Notes: generated from the letters alone by a model not told the origin. 64,000 nt of DNA from Dromiciops gliroides (GCF_019393635.1 NC_057866.1:230033359-230097358); one strand, 5' to 3'. Counted from the stretch's first letter, positions 11,699 through 22,220 are shown. Numbers and translations: made by a program.

Positions 11699-11785
11699 AT
11701 GATGACATCTTTAGGGTAAAATTGAGAGGGGAGAGAAATACAGTGGGGGAAGGGATAGGGGAATAGCATAATGGGGTGAAATGTG

Positions 11786-13096
11786 ATGTCTAGGCTCTTT
11801 TCTCTCCTGATTTTCAGGTAGTGAAATAATTCTTAAATTGTCCCTCCTCAATCTATTTTCCCAGTCCATTGTTTTTCCAATTTTATATTCCATATTTCTT
11901 CTATTTTTCATTCTTTTGACTTTGTTCTGTTGTTTCTTGGTATCTCATGGAGCTATTAGTTTCCAGTTGCCCAATTCTGCTTTTTAAAGTCTTATTTTCT
12001 TCAGTATTTTTGTGCCTTTTTTAAACCAAATTATTCTCTCTCTTTTCATAATTTTCTTATATCCCTCTCATTTCTTTTTCCAATTTTTCCTCTACCTCTC
12101 TTACTAGGTTTTTAAAATTCTTTTTAAGCTCTTTCAGGAATTCTTGTTAGGCTTTTTCTGATACACACTTTTTGAGCCTTTGCTTGTAGTTATTTTGATA
12201 TCATTGTCTTCTGAGTTTGTGTTTTGATCTTGCCTGTCACCATAATAACTTTTTATGTTCAGGTTCTTTTTGTTGTTATTTGTTCATTTTCCAGACTATT
12301 TCTTGACTCTTAACTTTATGTTAACTTTTTAATTTAATGTTAAAGTTGGGCTCTAATTCCTGGGCGCGGAGGACACTGTCCCAGGCTTCAGGTTTTTTGA
12401 CACAGCAGTTTTCAGAGCTAGTTTAAGGAGTTTGGAAGTTTTTTGATGCTTCCAAGGTGATATTTTCCATGGCATGGAATGGTCCCTGCTCTCTTAGCCT
12501 GTGCTCTGATCTTTACCCAGCTCTACTGTAGCCACAAGTGCTAGTGCTCCTTTCTGCCTTGGAGCTGAAACTAGAGTCCCTGCTCCCTTGTGAGCAATAC
12601 ATACAGTCTTCTCTACCTATGGACTGTTACCAGGGCCCCTGCTACACTGTAGCTAAAAGTACTAGTACTCGTCTTCACCTTAGAAATATGTTTCGTCAAT
12701 GCAATAGTGTCTTGCACCCACAGCCAGCAAAGGGTCCCATGTAATCTTTTTCTTACCAGTTATCCAATCCCCTTAGCATCTGTGAGCTAAGAGCTCCTGA
12801 AGCTGCTTCTGTTACTGTCTCAGCCATTTCTAAGGTCTGCTGTTGGTACTGCTTGTTGGTATTTGTTGGTATTTGGGATCCAGGCTACTCCAGGCCAGTT
12901 CCCAACCTTGTGTTATAGACCTTTCCTGCTGGATTCTGAAGTTATCTTGGGCTGGAAAAAATGCCATCCTTGTTTATTGTTGGCTCTCACTCCAGAACTT
13001 GATTTAAGGTGTTTTTTTTTAATGTTGGAAATGAATGTTAGGAGAATTTGGCTGACTTATAGCCTCTACTCTACCATCTTGGCTTGGCTACTTCCC
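11786..13096 (-). mobile_element. L1 5' UTR and ORF1 (5' half), minus strand
   Basis: Read from 13096 downward the segment starts 'gccaagatggtagag' (L1 5' end), runs through a GC-richer 5' UTR and enters ORF1 near 12250. ORF1 text recognisable on the minus strand includes MEYKIGKTMDWENRLRRDNLRIISLPENQ (11890-11800), which is the linker and start of the RRM. At about 11786 it is abruptly joined to the plus-strand element. Roughly the last 470 bases of ORF1 are missing before the same L1 resumes at 8352, so a deletion accompanied or followed the insertion. Confidence 0.75.
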
Positions 13097-13415
13097 TCTC
13101 TTTCTAATCTTGATATCATAATTAACCAGTTCAATTCCACATTGTCCTCTACTCATGGTAGATTTGCCCCCTTTTCCTATCACCACTCATCTCTTGCCAA
13201 AGCTCAGTCCCAGATTATTCTTACCACTGTTGACTCTCCTGCTCCCCAGAAGCTACTGAATAGGGCTAGAGGATGAAATCCAACCAAACTGACTGGGTAC
13301 ATTGTAAACGAAACAATTACGCAACTTCAACTCTGTCCTTAGTGAATCAAGGAAATTCTCTGATTGCTCCCTAATCCCCTTATTTCATTCTCTACAAAGA
13401 TTTTCCGTACCACAT
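13097..13415. other. Unassigned, possibly L2-like at its start
   Basis: The first ~190 bases are pyrimidine-rich and resemble the coding strand of L2 5' regions, but I cannot place them. The rest is unrecognised. A 137-codon open frame at 12863-13276 spans the L1 UTR and this block and has no domain. Confidence 0.35.
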
Positions 13416-13734
13416 TGTGAGATTAAAATTGGATATTAGATCATAAATCTACCCTACTTAACCTTTCCCTTAATTTATCTCCCAGACTAGTAAATGGAAG
13501 AAGCTTCTGGTTTTCTAGATAGAGCTTTTGTTGTATGGTAGTCACAAGGTGATGTTGATTAGAAGGATAGGAAAGTAGAAATACAATACAAATCGTCTTA
13601 AGTCTAGGCTTAGTCTATATTCCGTATAAAACTCACCAAAAGCGGGAGGCCGGGCCGAGTCAAACTCCAGTCCGCGTCTGTCTGTACAGCGCAGCCAGGA
13701 GACCAGTGGAGCAGGAAAAAAGGCCCGGCTCACA
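13416..13734 (+). repeat. LTR-like fragment with TATA box and CpG-dense leader
   Basis: The segment opens tgtgagattaaaatt, carries a TATA box (tataaaac, 13625-13632) and then a stretch with many CpGs (13640-13735), an unusual composition in this CpG-poor window. This resembles the U3-R-U5 order of a retroviral LTR, but no AATAAA or primer-binding site is seen. It abuts an L1 3' end at about 13735. The LTR assignment is inference. Confidence 0.45.
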
Positions 13735-14545
13735 GAGCTGTGAACTGATCCAACCATTCTGGAGAGCAATTTGGAATCATGCACAAAGGGCGATAAAGCT
13801 GTGCATACCCTTTGACCCAGCAATACCACTTTTGGGTCTTTTTCCCAAAGAGATCATGGAAGGGGGAAAGGGACCCACATGTACAAAAATATTTATAGCT
13901 GCTCTTTACGTGGTGGCAAAGAATTGGAAGTTGAGGGGGTGCCCATCAATTGGGGAATGGCTGGACAAGTTGTGGTATATGAATACAATGGAATACTATT
14001 GTGCTATAAGAAACGATGAGCAGGAGGAGTTCAGAGAAACCTGGAGGGTCTTGCGTGGGCTGATGATGAGTGAGATGAGCAGAACTAGAAGAACATTGTA
14101 CACAGTAACATCAACATTGAATGTTGATCTACTGTGATGGACTGTATTCTTCTCACCAATGCAATGGCACAGAAGAGTTCCAGGGAACTCGTGATTGGAA
14201 GAGGATCTCCAAATCCAGGAAAAAAAAAAAAACTGCGGAGTATAGATGCTAAATGAACCATACTATTTCTTTTGTTTTTGATGCTGTTGTTTTTTTTCTA
14301 TTTTGAGGTTTTCCATCATTGCTCTGATTTTTTTTTCTCTTATAACATGACTAATACAGAAATAGGATTAATGTTATTATGTGTTATTATGTGTATATAT
14401 AAAACCTATATCAGATTACTTGCTGTCTAGGGGAGGGGGAAGGGAGGGGAGGGAGGGAGAAAAATCTGAAATTGTAAAGCTTGTATAAACAAAGGTTGAG
14501 AACTATCTTTACATGTAACGGAAAAAAAATAAAATACTTTATTAA
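13735..14545 (+). mobile_element. 5'-truncated young L1 3' end
   Basis: The open frame at 13706-14137 from about codon 12 on is the C-terminal part of L1 ORF2 (IQPFWRAIWN, PFDPAIPLLGLFPKEI, GCPSIGEWLDKLWY), followed by the 3' UTR with a G-rich tract (14428-14458) and an A-rich end at 14520-14545. It is close to the copies at 19.05-19.80 kb and 27.8-28.5 kb. The frame is open to the end, so the copy is young. The 5' truncation is typical of L1. Confidence 0.9.
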
Positions 14546-14554
14546 TGTTTTTTA

Positions 14555-15400
14555 AAAAGCCATCTATACTCACTGGCTCTACTTATTCTCTTCTCACTAA
14601 CTCCTTAACCATTTTTATTCTGACTTCTGACCTCACAGAACTCAACTGAAATTCTCTCTTTAAAGTTGCTAATAAGCTCTTAATTGCTCTGAAGTCTCAT
14701 CTTTTTCAACCTGTCTACTAGGTTAGACACTGTTGATCACTCCTGGATGCTATCTCTGCTGGGTCTCCTCCTGTCTCTGTTTCTGGTCATCATCCATGCA
14801 CACCCCTAATGGTGAGTGTTCCCAAGGACCTTCTTCTCTTGTCCCTCTATACTCTCCCTTGGTCACCGCATTAATTTGCATGGGCTTAGCTATTATCTCT
14901 ATGCAGATGACTTCCAAGTCTACACATCCACCTGAGTATGCCTCTTGGCCTCCATGATTAAAGACAAATTCCTTTGATTTTTACAACCTTGGCCCTAACC
15001 TATGTTCTTGTCTCATTTGACGTACTCTATAATCCAATGAAGCTGTCCTTCTCCCTGTGTGCCTTTGTTATGGCTGTCCACCATGCCTATAATGCCTTCT
15101 CTCCTCATATCTGCCTCCTAAGGTCCTTATCTTCTTGTAAAATAAAACTCAAATAGCACCTTTTAAATGAAAACTTTGTATCCCAACCCCAACTGCTACT
15201 GCCTTCCCTTCTAAACAACCTCTCATTCATTACTTTGTATAGATCTACATAAATTATACATTCATAATTATATATACTGAATAGATAGATGTGCATGCAT
15301 ATATGTGTATACACTTGTTTATCCCATCAGGATGTAAGCTTCATTGTATTTGTATAGCCAGGTACATAATGGATGCTTAATAAACACTTATTGATTGATT
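14555..15400 (+). repeat. L2 fragment including the RT catalytic box
   Basis: L2 is an ancient CR1-type retroposon. The codons at 14894-14920 spell YLYADDFQVY, the catalytic YxDD box of reverse transcriptase, in L2-like context. The text before it (tagacactgttgatcactcc, 14723-14742) matches the L2 'DTVDHS' region, and the 3' tail (gcttcattgtatttgtatagccaggtacataatggatgc) ends the element. An expected stretch after the box is missing and several frame breaks exist, so it is a relic. Confidence 0.8.
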
Positions 15401-16007
15401 AAAATGGAGGACACCTAAATAAAATTTCTTGTCATGTAAATCATGTGGCTTTAGCCACAAACCTGGACCAACAGTGGCCTGGAATAGGTGATAAATAGAA
15501 TAAGTAACTTTATAGGGAGTTGCTTATTTAAGCAACTTTTTGGTCCAGACCTTCAATTTCATGAGTGTAGGGAGCTTTCCCATGAAGAAAGTTCCTCTAC
15601 TCAACAGATATTATACAACTTATAGTTTTAAAGAGTTGCATGGGGCAATGAACTGGTCATACAACCAGTTCTTGTCAGAGGCAAGATTTGAATTCAGGTC
15701 ATCTTAGTTCCAAAGCCAGCTCTTTATCTACCACACTTTACTATCTCTCTAACTTACAGGCAGTAGGACCCTAACTAATGCTTGTTGGATCAAACATAAA
15801 TAAATTGAATAAAAAAATAAACTAACCATCCCTAGTGACAGTGCTTACCAATTCAACTCCACTGGCTCAACAAGTGTTTATTGTATGCTTAGCACTGGTT
15901 CCATTTTTGGAATAGCCTTGAGTTCTTGGCAATCAATTTCCCCATAAAACTCAACAGAAAATGAGAAGTAAATAAGATGATTAGGAATCAGCTTGCCCTT
16001 AGGAGTT
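15401..16007. other. Unassigned, with a MIR/MAR1 scrap
   Basis: At about 15640-15750 a minus-strand SINE end is visible ('ggggcaatgaactgg', 'gatttgaattcaggtc', 'ctctttatctacc'). I see nothing else identifiable. Confidence 0.45.
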
Positions 16008-16011
16008 TTAA

Positions 16012-16042
<31 letters not shown>

Positions 16043-16110
16043 TCAGGCATTTATCCAAACCATTAAGTTGTACAAAGTTCTTTGCATATATTGACCCATT
16101 TGATCATGAC
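16008..16110. repeat. (AAT)n microsatellite joined to a MIR scrap
   Basis: About eleven AAT units (16011-16041) are followed by 'caggcatttatccaaacc...ttgcatatattgacccatttgatc', which looks like the tail of a minus-strand MIR-type SINE. The array probably grew from the SINE tail. Confidence 0.65.
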
Positions 16111-16679
16111 AAACAAATGTGTACCAAACTAAACATAGGAATGACACATAGAAAGCTACATGGAGACCATTTGCATAATGATAGAACTGCCTGCTATATT
16201 TTAGTGGTTGTCACCTGGAATGGAAAGCAGCCAAAATATATCAAAGAATTCCCCTCAGACAGCAAAAATGAACTCCTGCTAGTTCAACAACCTCCTGTAT
16301 CCCCATAGTGAGGTTATACACACAATCGCAGCTGCAGCTGAGCAAGATATGCTGGAGGGCAGTACAGATGGTTTGCCATATGGGCCTGTGTTTTCTTAGG
16401 CCATGATTTGTCATTCTCCTTATCACATAGTGCCTAAAATATGACATTGTAATTAACAAGTCCCACATCGATGTACTACATACCGCTGGTTTCGCGAATA
16501 AAACAGAGACATCTTTTAAAATTTCATTTTATGCATTGATTACATATATGCATGTCAGTCCTCAAAACCTTCATCTGGGGAAGCAACTCCACAGGCAGGT
16601 ATTATGGGCCTGGGATACCTCAGAAGTTTTCGGGGGGAAATCAAGTAACCTTCTCCTTGAGAAACTAAACCAAATGACA
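16111..16679. other. Unassigned DNA upstream of a solo LTR
   Basis: No repeat or gene is recognised. The stretch includes aataaaacag at 16498. It could be the 5' part of the LTR described next, whose start I cannot fix. Confidence 0.3.
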
Positions 16680-17195
16680 GACACACCTAAAGAAATAAGC
16701 AGCACCCAATCTGGACTGAGTTAGCTCCAGGACCACCACCCTTCATTCCAGTCTCCCCCACCCCTGGGGAGATAAGATTAGGTATGGCTGCTGCCTTTGT
16801 GGCATGAGGGGGACAGAGATGGCTTGAGAGATCAAAGCCACCTCTCATCCAACTTCCCCTAGCCATCACCAGTGGGGGATGGTCCTCCCCCAATAAGGGA
16901 ACTTTCCGCAGTCAGATGATCACCCTAATGGACCACCATCAGTCCTCTATAAAAGTATATGCCTATCTCTGGCTCTAGGAGATAGGTATCTCAGAGAGCC
17001 ACACCTCTGAGCCATGCCTTCTCCCCATGAGAAGTACAAGGACTTCTCTCTTGGTTTCCTTTCCCTAGTGCCTAAATAAAATATTATTTTATTTTATTTG
17101 GATTTGTGTTCAAGAGGGTATAATTCTTTAAAGAGGAATTCCTAAGAATCCCTACCCCAAACTCCCACCAATTTCCTCCACAACACACGGAAGGG
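16680..17195 (+). repeat. Probable solo LTR of an endogenous retrovirus
   Basis: Promoter and terminator signals are in LTR order. A TATA box 'ctctataaaagtatatgcc' lies near 16946-16964. About 120 bases further on is the poly(A) signal 'cctaaataaaatattatttt' at 17070-17089, followed by a GT-rich 'ggatttgtgttcaagaggg' element. No primer-binding site, gag or pol follows, so it appears to be solo. Both ends are uncertain because no target duplication was found. Confidence 0.55.
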
Positions 17196-17934
17196 ACCAG
17201 TCATCCTACCAACTTCCAACGAACTGCAGCTCACAGAGAAAATGAACCAACCTAGCTAAAGCAGCAAGAAGCCCTAAGGAGGAGGCAACTAGCAGCATGT
17301 GCAGACAAGTTGAACCATTGACTTAGCCACCATCTTGGACCCTGATGGAGACATCTCAGTACCCTGAACTTAAGAGCCTCAGTAACAGCACTATTTCCCA
17401 AAACATCAGCCCTACTTCCAGATCAGCCATCACTGAAGGGAGAAGGGATCCACCACATCATTTTGGAGAAGGGGTCCAACAACAATTTCTGATGAGAACA
17501 GTCACCAATAGGAAGATAAGTATAAGAACCCAGCAAGCAGCAGGACTTCCCAGACCACCAGTTCTGCTTCTAGTCAAGCCCTCAGCCATCATCCATGGAA
17601 GCCAGGGAATTTTTCAGCAACCTGTCAAGAATGTACCATATTTATTATTCTATCCACGCCAACTAATTGCCACCATGAGAGCTAAGAATTAGTTTTCAAG
17701 AGTGACAAATGAGTAAGGATTTAGCTCCTGGGAAGCATACAGAACAAAGAGAATTTTGTTGTGACCTGTCAAGAATAAACTATGTCAATGATTCTACCAT
17801 GCCAAGTAATATCAATTAATATGAAAATTTCAGAGGAGATAAAACTGAAGGTTATCAGGGAGAATGAAGTTTTCCTTGAATGGATAGAAAAAGATGAAAA
17901 GATGCAGAGAGGAATAATTGTTGAACATAAGCAT
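17196..17934. other. Unassigned, with a diverged tandem duplication
   Basis: Two related segments lie about 143 bases apart: 'acctgtcaagaatgtacca' at 17622 and 'acctgtcaagaataaacta' at 17765, each preceded by a ggaagc...gaatttt context. The unit has no known identity. A 115-codon open frame at 17345-17692 shows no domain. Confidence 0.45.
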
Positions 17935-18235
17935 GATGTGTATACTTGTGCTTGAATTGCATTTAAGTGAAGCAGAGCTGTGCAGTCATCAGCATTTCTC
18001 TCCTCCAAAATCATCAGTCCAGGGGGCAGCCAGGTGGCACAGTGGATTCAGGAGTACCTGAGTTCAAATCCGACCTCAGACACTTGACGCTTACTAGCTG
18101 TGTGACCCTGGGCAAGTCACTTAACCCCCATTGCCCCACAAAACAAAACAAAACAAAACAAAATCATCAGTCCAGTGGCAAGACAAAGGTCAAGACAACT
18201 TGCTATGTCCCAGGATGCAGTTGGTGACTTTGATC
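17935..18235 (-). repeat. Long-tailed SINE relic, split by a younger SINE
   Basis: The text 'gcatttaagtgaagcagag...cagtccagtggcaagacaaaggtcaagacaac' matches minus-strand copies at 46.2, 57.5 and 58.4 kb (family tail 'gtcctctttgaaaacaaagg' when complete). The copy is interrupted at 18023-18159. Family name not known to me. Confidence 0.65.
18023..18159 (+). repeat. Short marsupial SINE with perfect 16-base TSD
   Basis: The flanks aaaatcatcagtccag are identical at 18007-18022 and 18160-18175. The body lacks about 16 bases between 'gtgga' and 'ttcagg', and the tail is (AAAAC)n. It inserted inside the long-tailed SINE. Confidence 0.92.
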
Positions 18236-18735
18236 TTTCTAAATTAAGGTCTTTCCCAAGGCTCAATTTGTCTGAGAATGCACCCAAAAGGCTAGGTAAA
18301 CCAATTTGATAGGTGTGGTTAGAGCTTCATAGTTCTTTTAATTTGCATTTCACTAAATATTAGTGTTTGTAGCATTGTTATATGACCATTACCATAGGTA
18401 AAAAGGCCAATTTACCATCCCAAAAGATAGCAATCTAGGAGGGGAAGACCCTCTGATTTTCTGGTCACTACTGTAATTTGGCCCTTACACTACAGAAAAC
18501 AATTGTTATTTACACTCAATCTAAGCCAATAAAACTTAAATAATGAGTCACAGAGGCTTGGGCTATTCAATGATTTAGATTTCAAGATGCTATCAAGTAG
18601 GTCCATTTAAAACACAACAGGCCTTTTTAAAGCCTGTTTTTTCAGAGCTATATTTCAAAAACTAAAAAATGAAAACTACAGAACAAAAGCAATTGTCCAA
18701 GCTTTTTGAAAAACAAAATAAAGAACAGGAGGAGG
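18236..18735. other. Unassigned
   Basis: AT-rich DNA with no recognised repeat or gene. It ends in the first copy of the L1 target duplication (aaagaacaggaggagg, 18720-18735). Confidence 0.5.
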
Positions 18736-19805
18736 GGCCAGTACTTCTGATAAAGGCCTTATTTCTAAAACATATAGGGAACAAAATCAAATGTATAAAA
18801 ATCCAAGTCATTCCCCAATTGAGAAATGGTCAAAGGATATGAACAGGCAGTTTTCTGATGAAGAAATCAAAGCTATCTATTCCCATATGAAAAAATGCTC
18901 TAAATCACTATTGATTAGAGAGATGCAAATTGAAACAACTCTGAGGTACCACCTGACACCTATCAGATTGGCTAAAATGACAAAAAAGGAAAATATTAAA
19001 TGTTGGAGAAGCTGTGGAAAAATTGCAACACCAATGAATTGTTGGTGGAGCTGTGAAGTGATCCAACCATTCTGGAGAGCAATTTGGAATTATGCCCAAA
19101 GGGCTATAAAGCTGTGCATACCCTTTGACCCAGCAATACCACTTTTGGGCCTTTTCCCCAAAGAGATTGTTGAAAAGGGAAAAATACCTACATGTACAAA
19201 AATATTTATAGCTGCTCTTTATGTGGTGGCAAGGAATTGGAAGTTGAGGGGATGCCCATCAATTGGGGAATGGCTGGACAAGTTGTATGTATGAGTGTAA
19301 TGGAATGCTACTGTGCTGTAAGAAACGATGAGCAGGAGGAGTTCAGAGAAACCTGGAAGGACTTGCATGAACTGATGATGAGTGAGATGAGCAGAACCAG
19401 GAGAACATTGTGCACAGTATCATCAACATTGTGTGTTGATCAACTGTGATAGACTGGATTCTTCTCACCAATCCAATGGTACAAGAAAGTTCCAAAGGAC
19501 TCATGATGGAAAAGGCTCTCCCAATCCAGAAAAAAAAAAGAAAGAAACTGTGGAATATGGACGCTGATTGGACCATACTATCTCTTTTGGTTTTGGTGCT
19601 GTTGTTTTTCTTTTTGGAGGTTTTTCATTCCTGCTCTGATTCTTCTTGTATAACATGACTAATGCAAAAATATGTTTAATATTATATATCAGATTACCTG
19701 CTGTCGAGGGGAGGATGAAGGAAGGGGAGGAAGTGAGAAAAATTTGAAATTGGAACTCTTATCTAAACAAAGGTTGAAAACTTAAATAAATAAATTAGGG
19801 GAAGA
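18736..19805 (+). mobile_element. 5'-truncated young L1 (ORF2 C-terminus and 3' UTR)
   Basis: The open frame 18791-19294 begins with L1 ORF2 text (KNPSHSPIEKWSKDMNRQFS, HLTPIRLAKM) and proceeds to WRAIWNYAQRA and CPSIGEWLDK, then shifts frame to DEQEEFRETW near 19320. A G-rich 3' UTR and A-rich end follow. The duplication aaagaacaggaggagg flanks it (18720-18735 and 19806-19821). The few lesions suggest a young copy. Confidence 0.93.
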
Positions 19806-19880
19806 AAAGAACAGGAGGAGGAGATGGAGCAGCATTTCCCAATTTCTGTCCAAATTGTCTAAGGTCATTTAAGCATTAAG

Positions 19881-20031
19881 AGGCCTCCATGATTTATCTT
19901 TTGGTTTATGATAGAAAGCCAAATGATCATCCTTTTATTAATTATTTGCTAGCCATAATTAATAAAATGATTAATTACACAAAAATGATGCCTCTTGAAC
20001 TTTTTATTCTTCATAGAGTACTGGGTCCATA
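19881..20031. repeat. Left arm of a ~150-base inverted duplication
   Basis: The reverse complement of 22071-22220 matches this arm with about five substitutions and no gaps seen by eye. The arm ends in 'catagagtactgggtccata', which resembles internal MAR1 SINE sequence. That SINE junction is present in both arms. See the findings. Confidence 0.85.
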
Positions 20032-20039
20032 GGGCAGCT

Positions 20040-20440
20040 ACTACTACTCTCAGATGGTAAAGACAAAAAACTACAAAACTTTATCCTAACAACTCAGTTC
20101 ACTTATTCCCACAAATACACACAGCATCCATGGGATGTAGTGTGCATAGTGAGGCACAGGTGAAAGAAATATGTGTGACAAGGCTTAACTTATGTTACAT
20201 GCTCTAGAAGTCCTCTCTGTTGGAGAACTCATGCAGAATCTTTGTTGTTAATCCTTTGTTTTCAAAGAGGATCAATGACACTGAGAAGAATTCTAATCTT
20301 TGCAGGAAGGTGGAAGATAGAAGAATGTGTCCTATTTTAAAAAATAAGAGTAAGGTGTTCTGAACAGTCACTGTTGAATATTTGGTGTGAGGCCCTCTCA
20401 TAGAGGGATGAGCTAGATCCCCTCAGGAAAAAAGCAGTTT
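20040..20440 (-). repeat. LTR-like repeat related to the 7.06-kb retrocopy
   Basis: It shares 'cccacaaatac', 'aggcacaggt' and 'agaagtcctctct' with 7168-7298 in the same orientation and order, but is diverged. Near 20243-20285 a scrap of the long-tailed SINE ('cctttgttttcaaagagg') is also present. Identity as an LTR is a guess. Confidence 0.4.
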
Positions 20441-21868
20441 CCTATGCCCCAGTGAATGGCAATGTGGATTCACAGTTACTATCAGATGAGATCTCTTTGT
20501 AGTATATTCCAATTAGTGGTATCTCTGAGTCAGTAAGTAGATTGATTCTTTGCGTATAGTTCTGTACTGCTTTGGAGAATTGTTGGATCAATTCATAGTG
20601 CCACCAAAAACATATTAATGTACCTTTTTGCTCGTTTTCCTCTTTTCTTATTTCTGCCAATTTGATAGGTGTGAATTGGAGATTCATAGTTCTTTGCATT
20701 TGTATTTCTTAAAATACTAGTGTTGGGAGCATTGTTATATGACCATTAATATCTCAAGTTTCTTTGATAAATCTCTATGTATATCATTTGACCATTTGGT
20801 TATTGGATAATAAATAACTCCTGTTCTTATATACTTGAATCAGTTCCTTATATATTCTGCATGTCAGAGCTTTTGTCAGAGAATCTTGCTACAAATATTT
20901 TATCTCAGAGAGTGAATTACCCTTAATTTTAACACCATTCATTTTATTATTGAAAGACTTTTCAATTTTATATAATCATAACTCTTTATCTTCTATGAGA
21001 TTCTCTAACCATTTTTGGACACGAACTCTTCCCATATCCACAGTGTTATGGAATTAGGTATTTCTTTCCTAACTCCTCTAATTTGTTGCTGATGTGCTCT
21101 GTTATATCTGTCTTCTTTATATCTGTCATTTGGAGCTTATTGTGGAATATGGATACTTGGCTTGAAATAGTGGTCTAAACCTAATTTCTGCCAGACTGCT
21201 TTCCCATTTTTTTAGCAGTTTTTGTTTAGCAGTATTGATTCTTTGCCCCAGTGTTTGGAGTATTTGGGTTGACCAAACACCAGACTATTATGTCATTTTG
21301 CCTCTGTATTTTGCATACTTTGTCTATTCCACTGATTGACCTCTGTTTTTCAACCACTTCCAAATCCTTTTATAATTACAGCAAAGGTTAGAACTCCCCT
21401 CACATCCTTCTTATTAAAAAATCATATTTGATCTGGGAGCATGAGGCATTATTTCTTTCTACTTTATTTTTTTCCCTTGAGATTTATTACCTTTTTTCTT
21501 CCAGTTGAAATTTTGTTACTTTTTTCTACTTATATAAAATAATCCTGTGGTAGTATGATTGATGTGGCATTGATTAACTAAATTAATTTATGTTGCATTG
21601 TCATTTTTATGTTAATAATATAGAGAAATAATAATGACCCAAAACTATAAAAAGGAAGATAGTCCAATAAGAATGAGAGGCTTTCAAAAAGAAAATTGTA
21701 ATTATCTTGATTTTTAAAAATGGGGTAACATTAAGAGACTTAAATGTGGCCTAAACAACATGCTCTCTTATTAGTTTGGATATTTATTGGTCATATTAAA
21801 AATGATAAAAGTAAAGAATAGAAGGAAAAACACCCAAAAAGAGATAGTGTATTATATCAAAAAGAACA
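20441..21868 (-). mobile_element. Old L1 fragment (ORF2 3' half), minus strand
   Basis: On the minus strand 20699-20442 reads as the C-terminal ORF2 region (QFTPIKLAEI, YTQRINL, IPLIGIYYKEI). Further up, toward 21600, lies the L1 text after the RT domain. It has many frame breaks and is more diverged than the young L1s in the window. Confidence 0.75.
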
Positions 21869-21869
21869 C

Positions 21870-22088
21870 TTTTTTGTTGTTATTGAATTATTTTGGTCAT
21901 TTCTGACTCTTTGTGACCCCATTTGGGTTTTTTGGGGTGGTTGTCATTTACTTCTCCAGCTCATCTTACACATGAGGAAACTAAAGCAAACAGGGTTAAG
22001 TGACTTGCCCAGGATCACATAGTTAGTATCTGAGGCCAGATTTGAACTCAGGAAGATGAGTCTTCCTGACTATAGGCCCAGCACTCTA
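21870..22088 (-). repeat. MAR1-type SINE, minus strand, 5'-truncated
   Basis: The reverse complement shows the SINE body 'tgatcctgggcaagtcac', 'cagtttcctcatgtg' and the tail 'gtcacaaagagtcagaaatg'. It stops at 'cactctat', where the usual SINE head is missing and the right arm of the inverted duplication continues. Confidence 0.8.
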
Positions 22089-22220
22089 TGAAGAATAAAA
22101 AGTTCAAGAGACATCATTTTTGTGCAATTAATCATTTTATTAATTATGGCTAGCAAATAATTAATAAAAGGATGATCATTTGGCTTTCTATAATAAACCA
22201 AAAGATAAATCATGGAGGCC
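22071..22220. repeat. Right arm of the ~150-base inverted duplication
   Basis: Partner of 19881-20031. The arm includes the last ~18 bases of the MAR1 SINE and continues through 'gaagaataaaaagttcaag'. Beyond it, 'aggcctctcatggaggcctt' is a small duplication of the arm's outer end not seen on the left. Confidence 0.85.

Larger units (their letters stand above)
9711..11785 (+). mobile_element. Plus-strand ORF1 element (HAL1/L1-like), body
   Basis: This continues the element begun at 8353: rest of the 5' UTR (9711-10260), then ORF1 (about 10262-11300). ORF1 of L1 makes an RNA-binding chaperone that trimerises through a coiled coil. Visible here are a coiled-coil part at 10609-10740 (EKEMRVMQES..., then KEIQKLSEENDCLRIRIEQM), 'NVKYLLGKTADLENR' and 'KIIGLPENHDQ'-like RRM text in shifted frame, and the C-terminal-domain text 'QASRKKQLKYCGATVRIAQD' at about 11090-11150. 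Several stops and shifts occur. After ORF1 come the spacer and an embedded antisense SINE (11585-11698). The element stops at about 11785 without poly(A), fused to L1 ORF1 on the other strand, so its 3' end was deleted. Confidence 0.8.

Noticed and set aside
13735..14137. Novel conserved protein (WRAIWNHAQRA...)
   Set aside because: The same protein text appears in three L1 3' ends in the window and matches the C-terminus of L1 ORF2.
19881..22220. A DNA transposon with 150-base terminal inverted repeats
   Set aside because: The interior is unrelated L1, LTR-like and SINE relics and no flanking target duplication was found; inverted duplication fits better, though it is not excluded.
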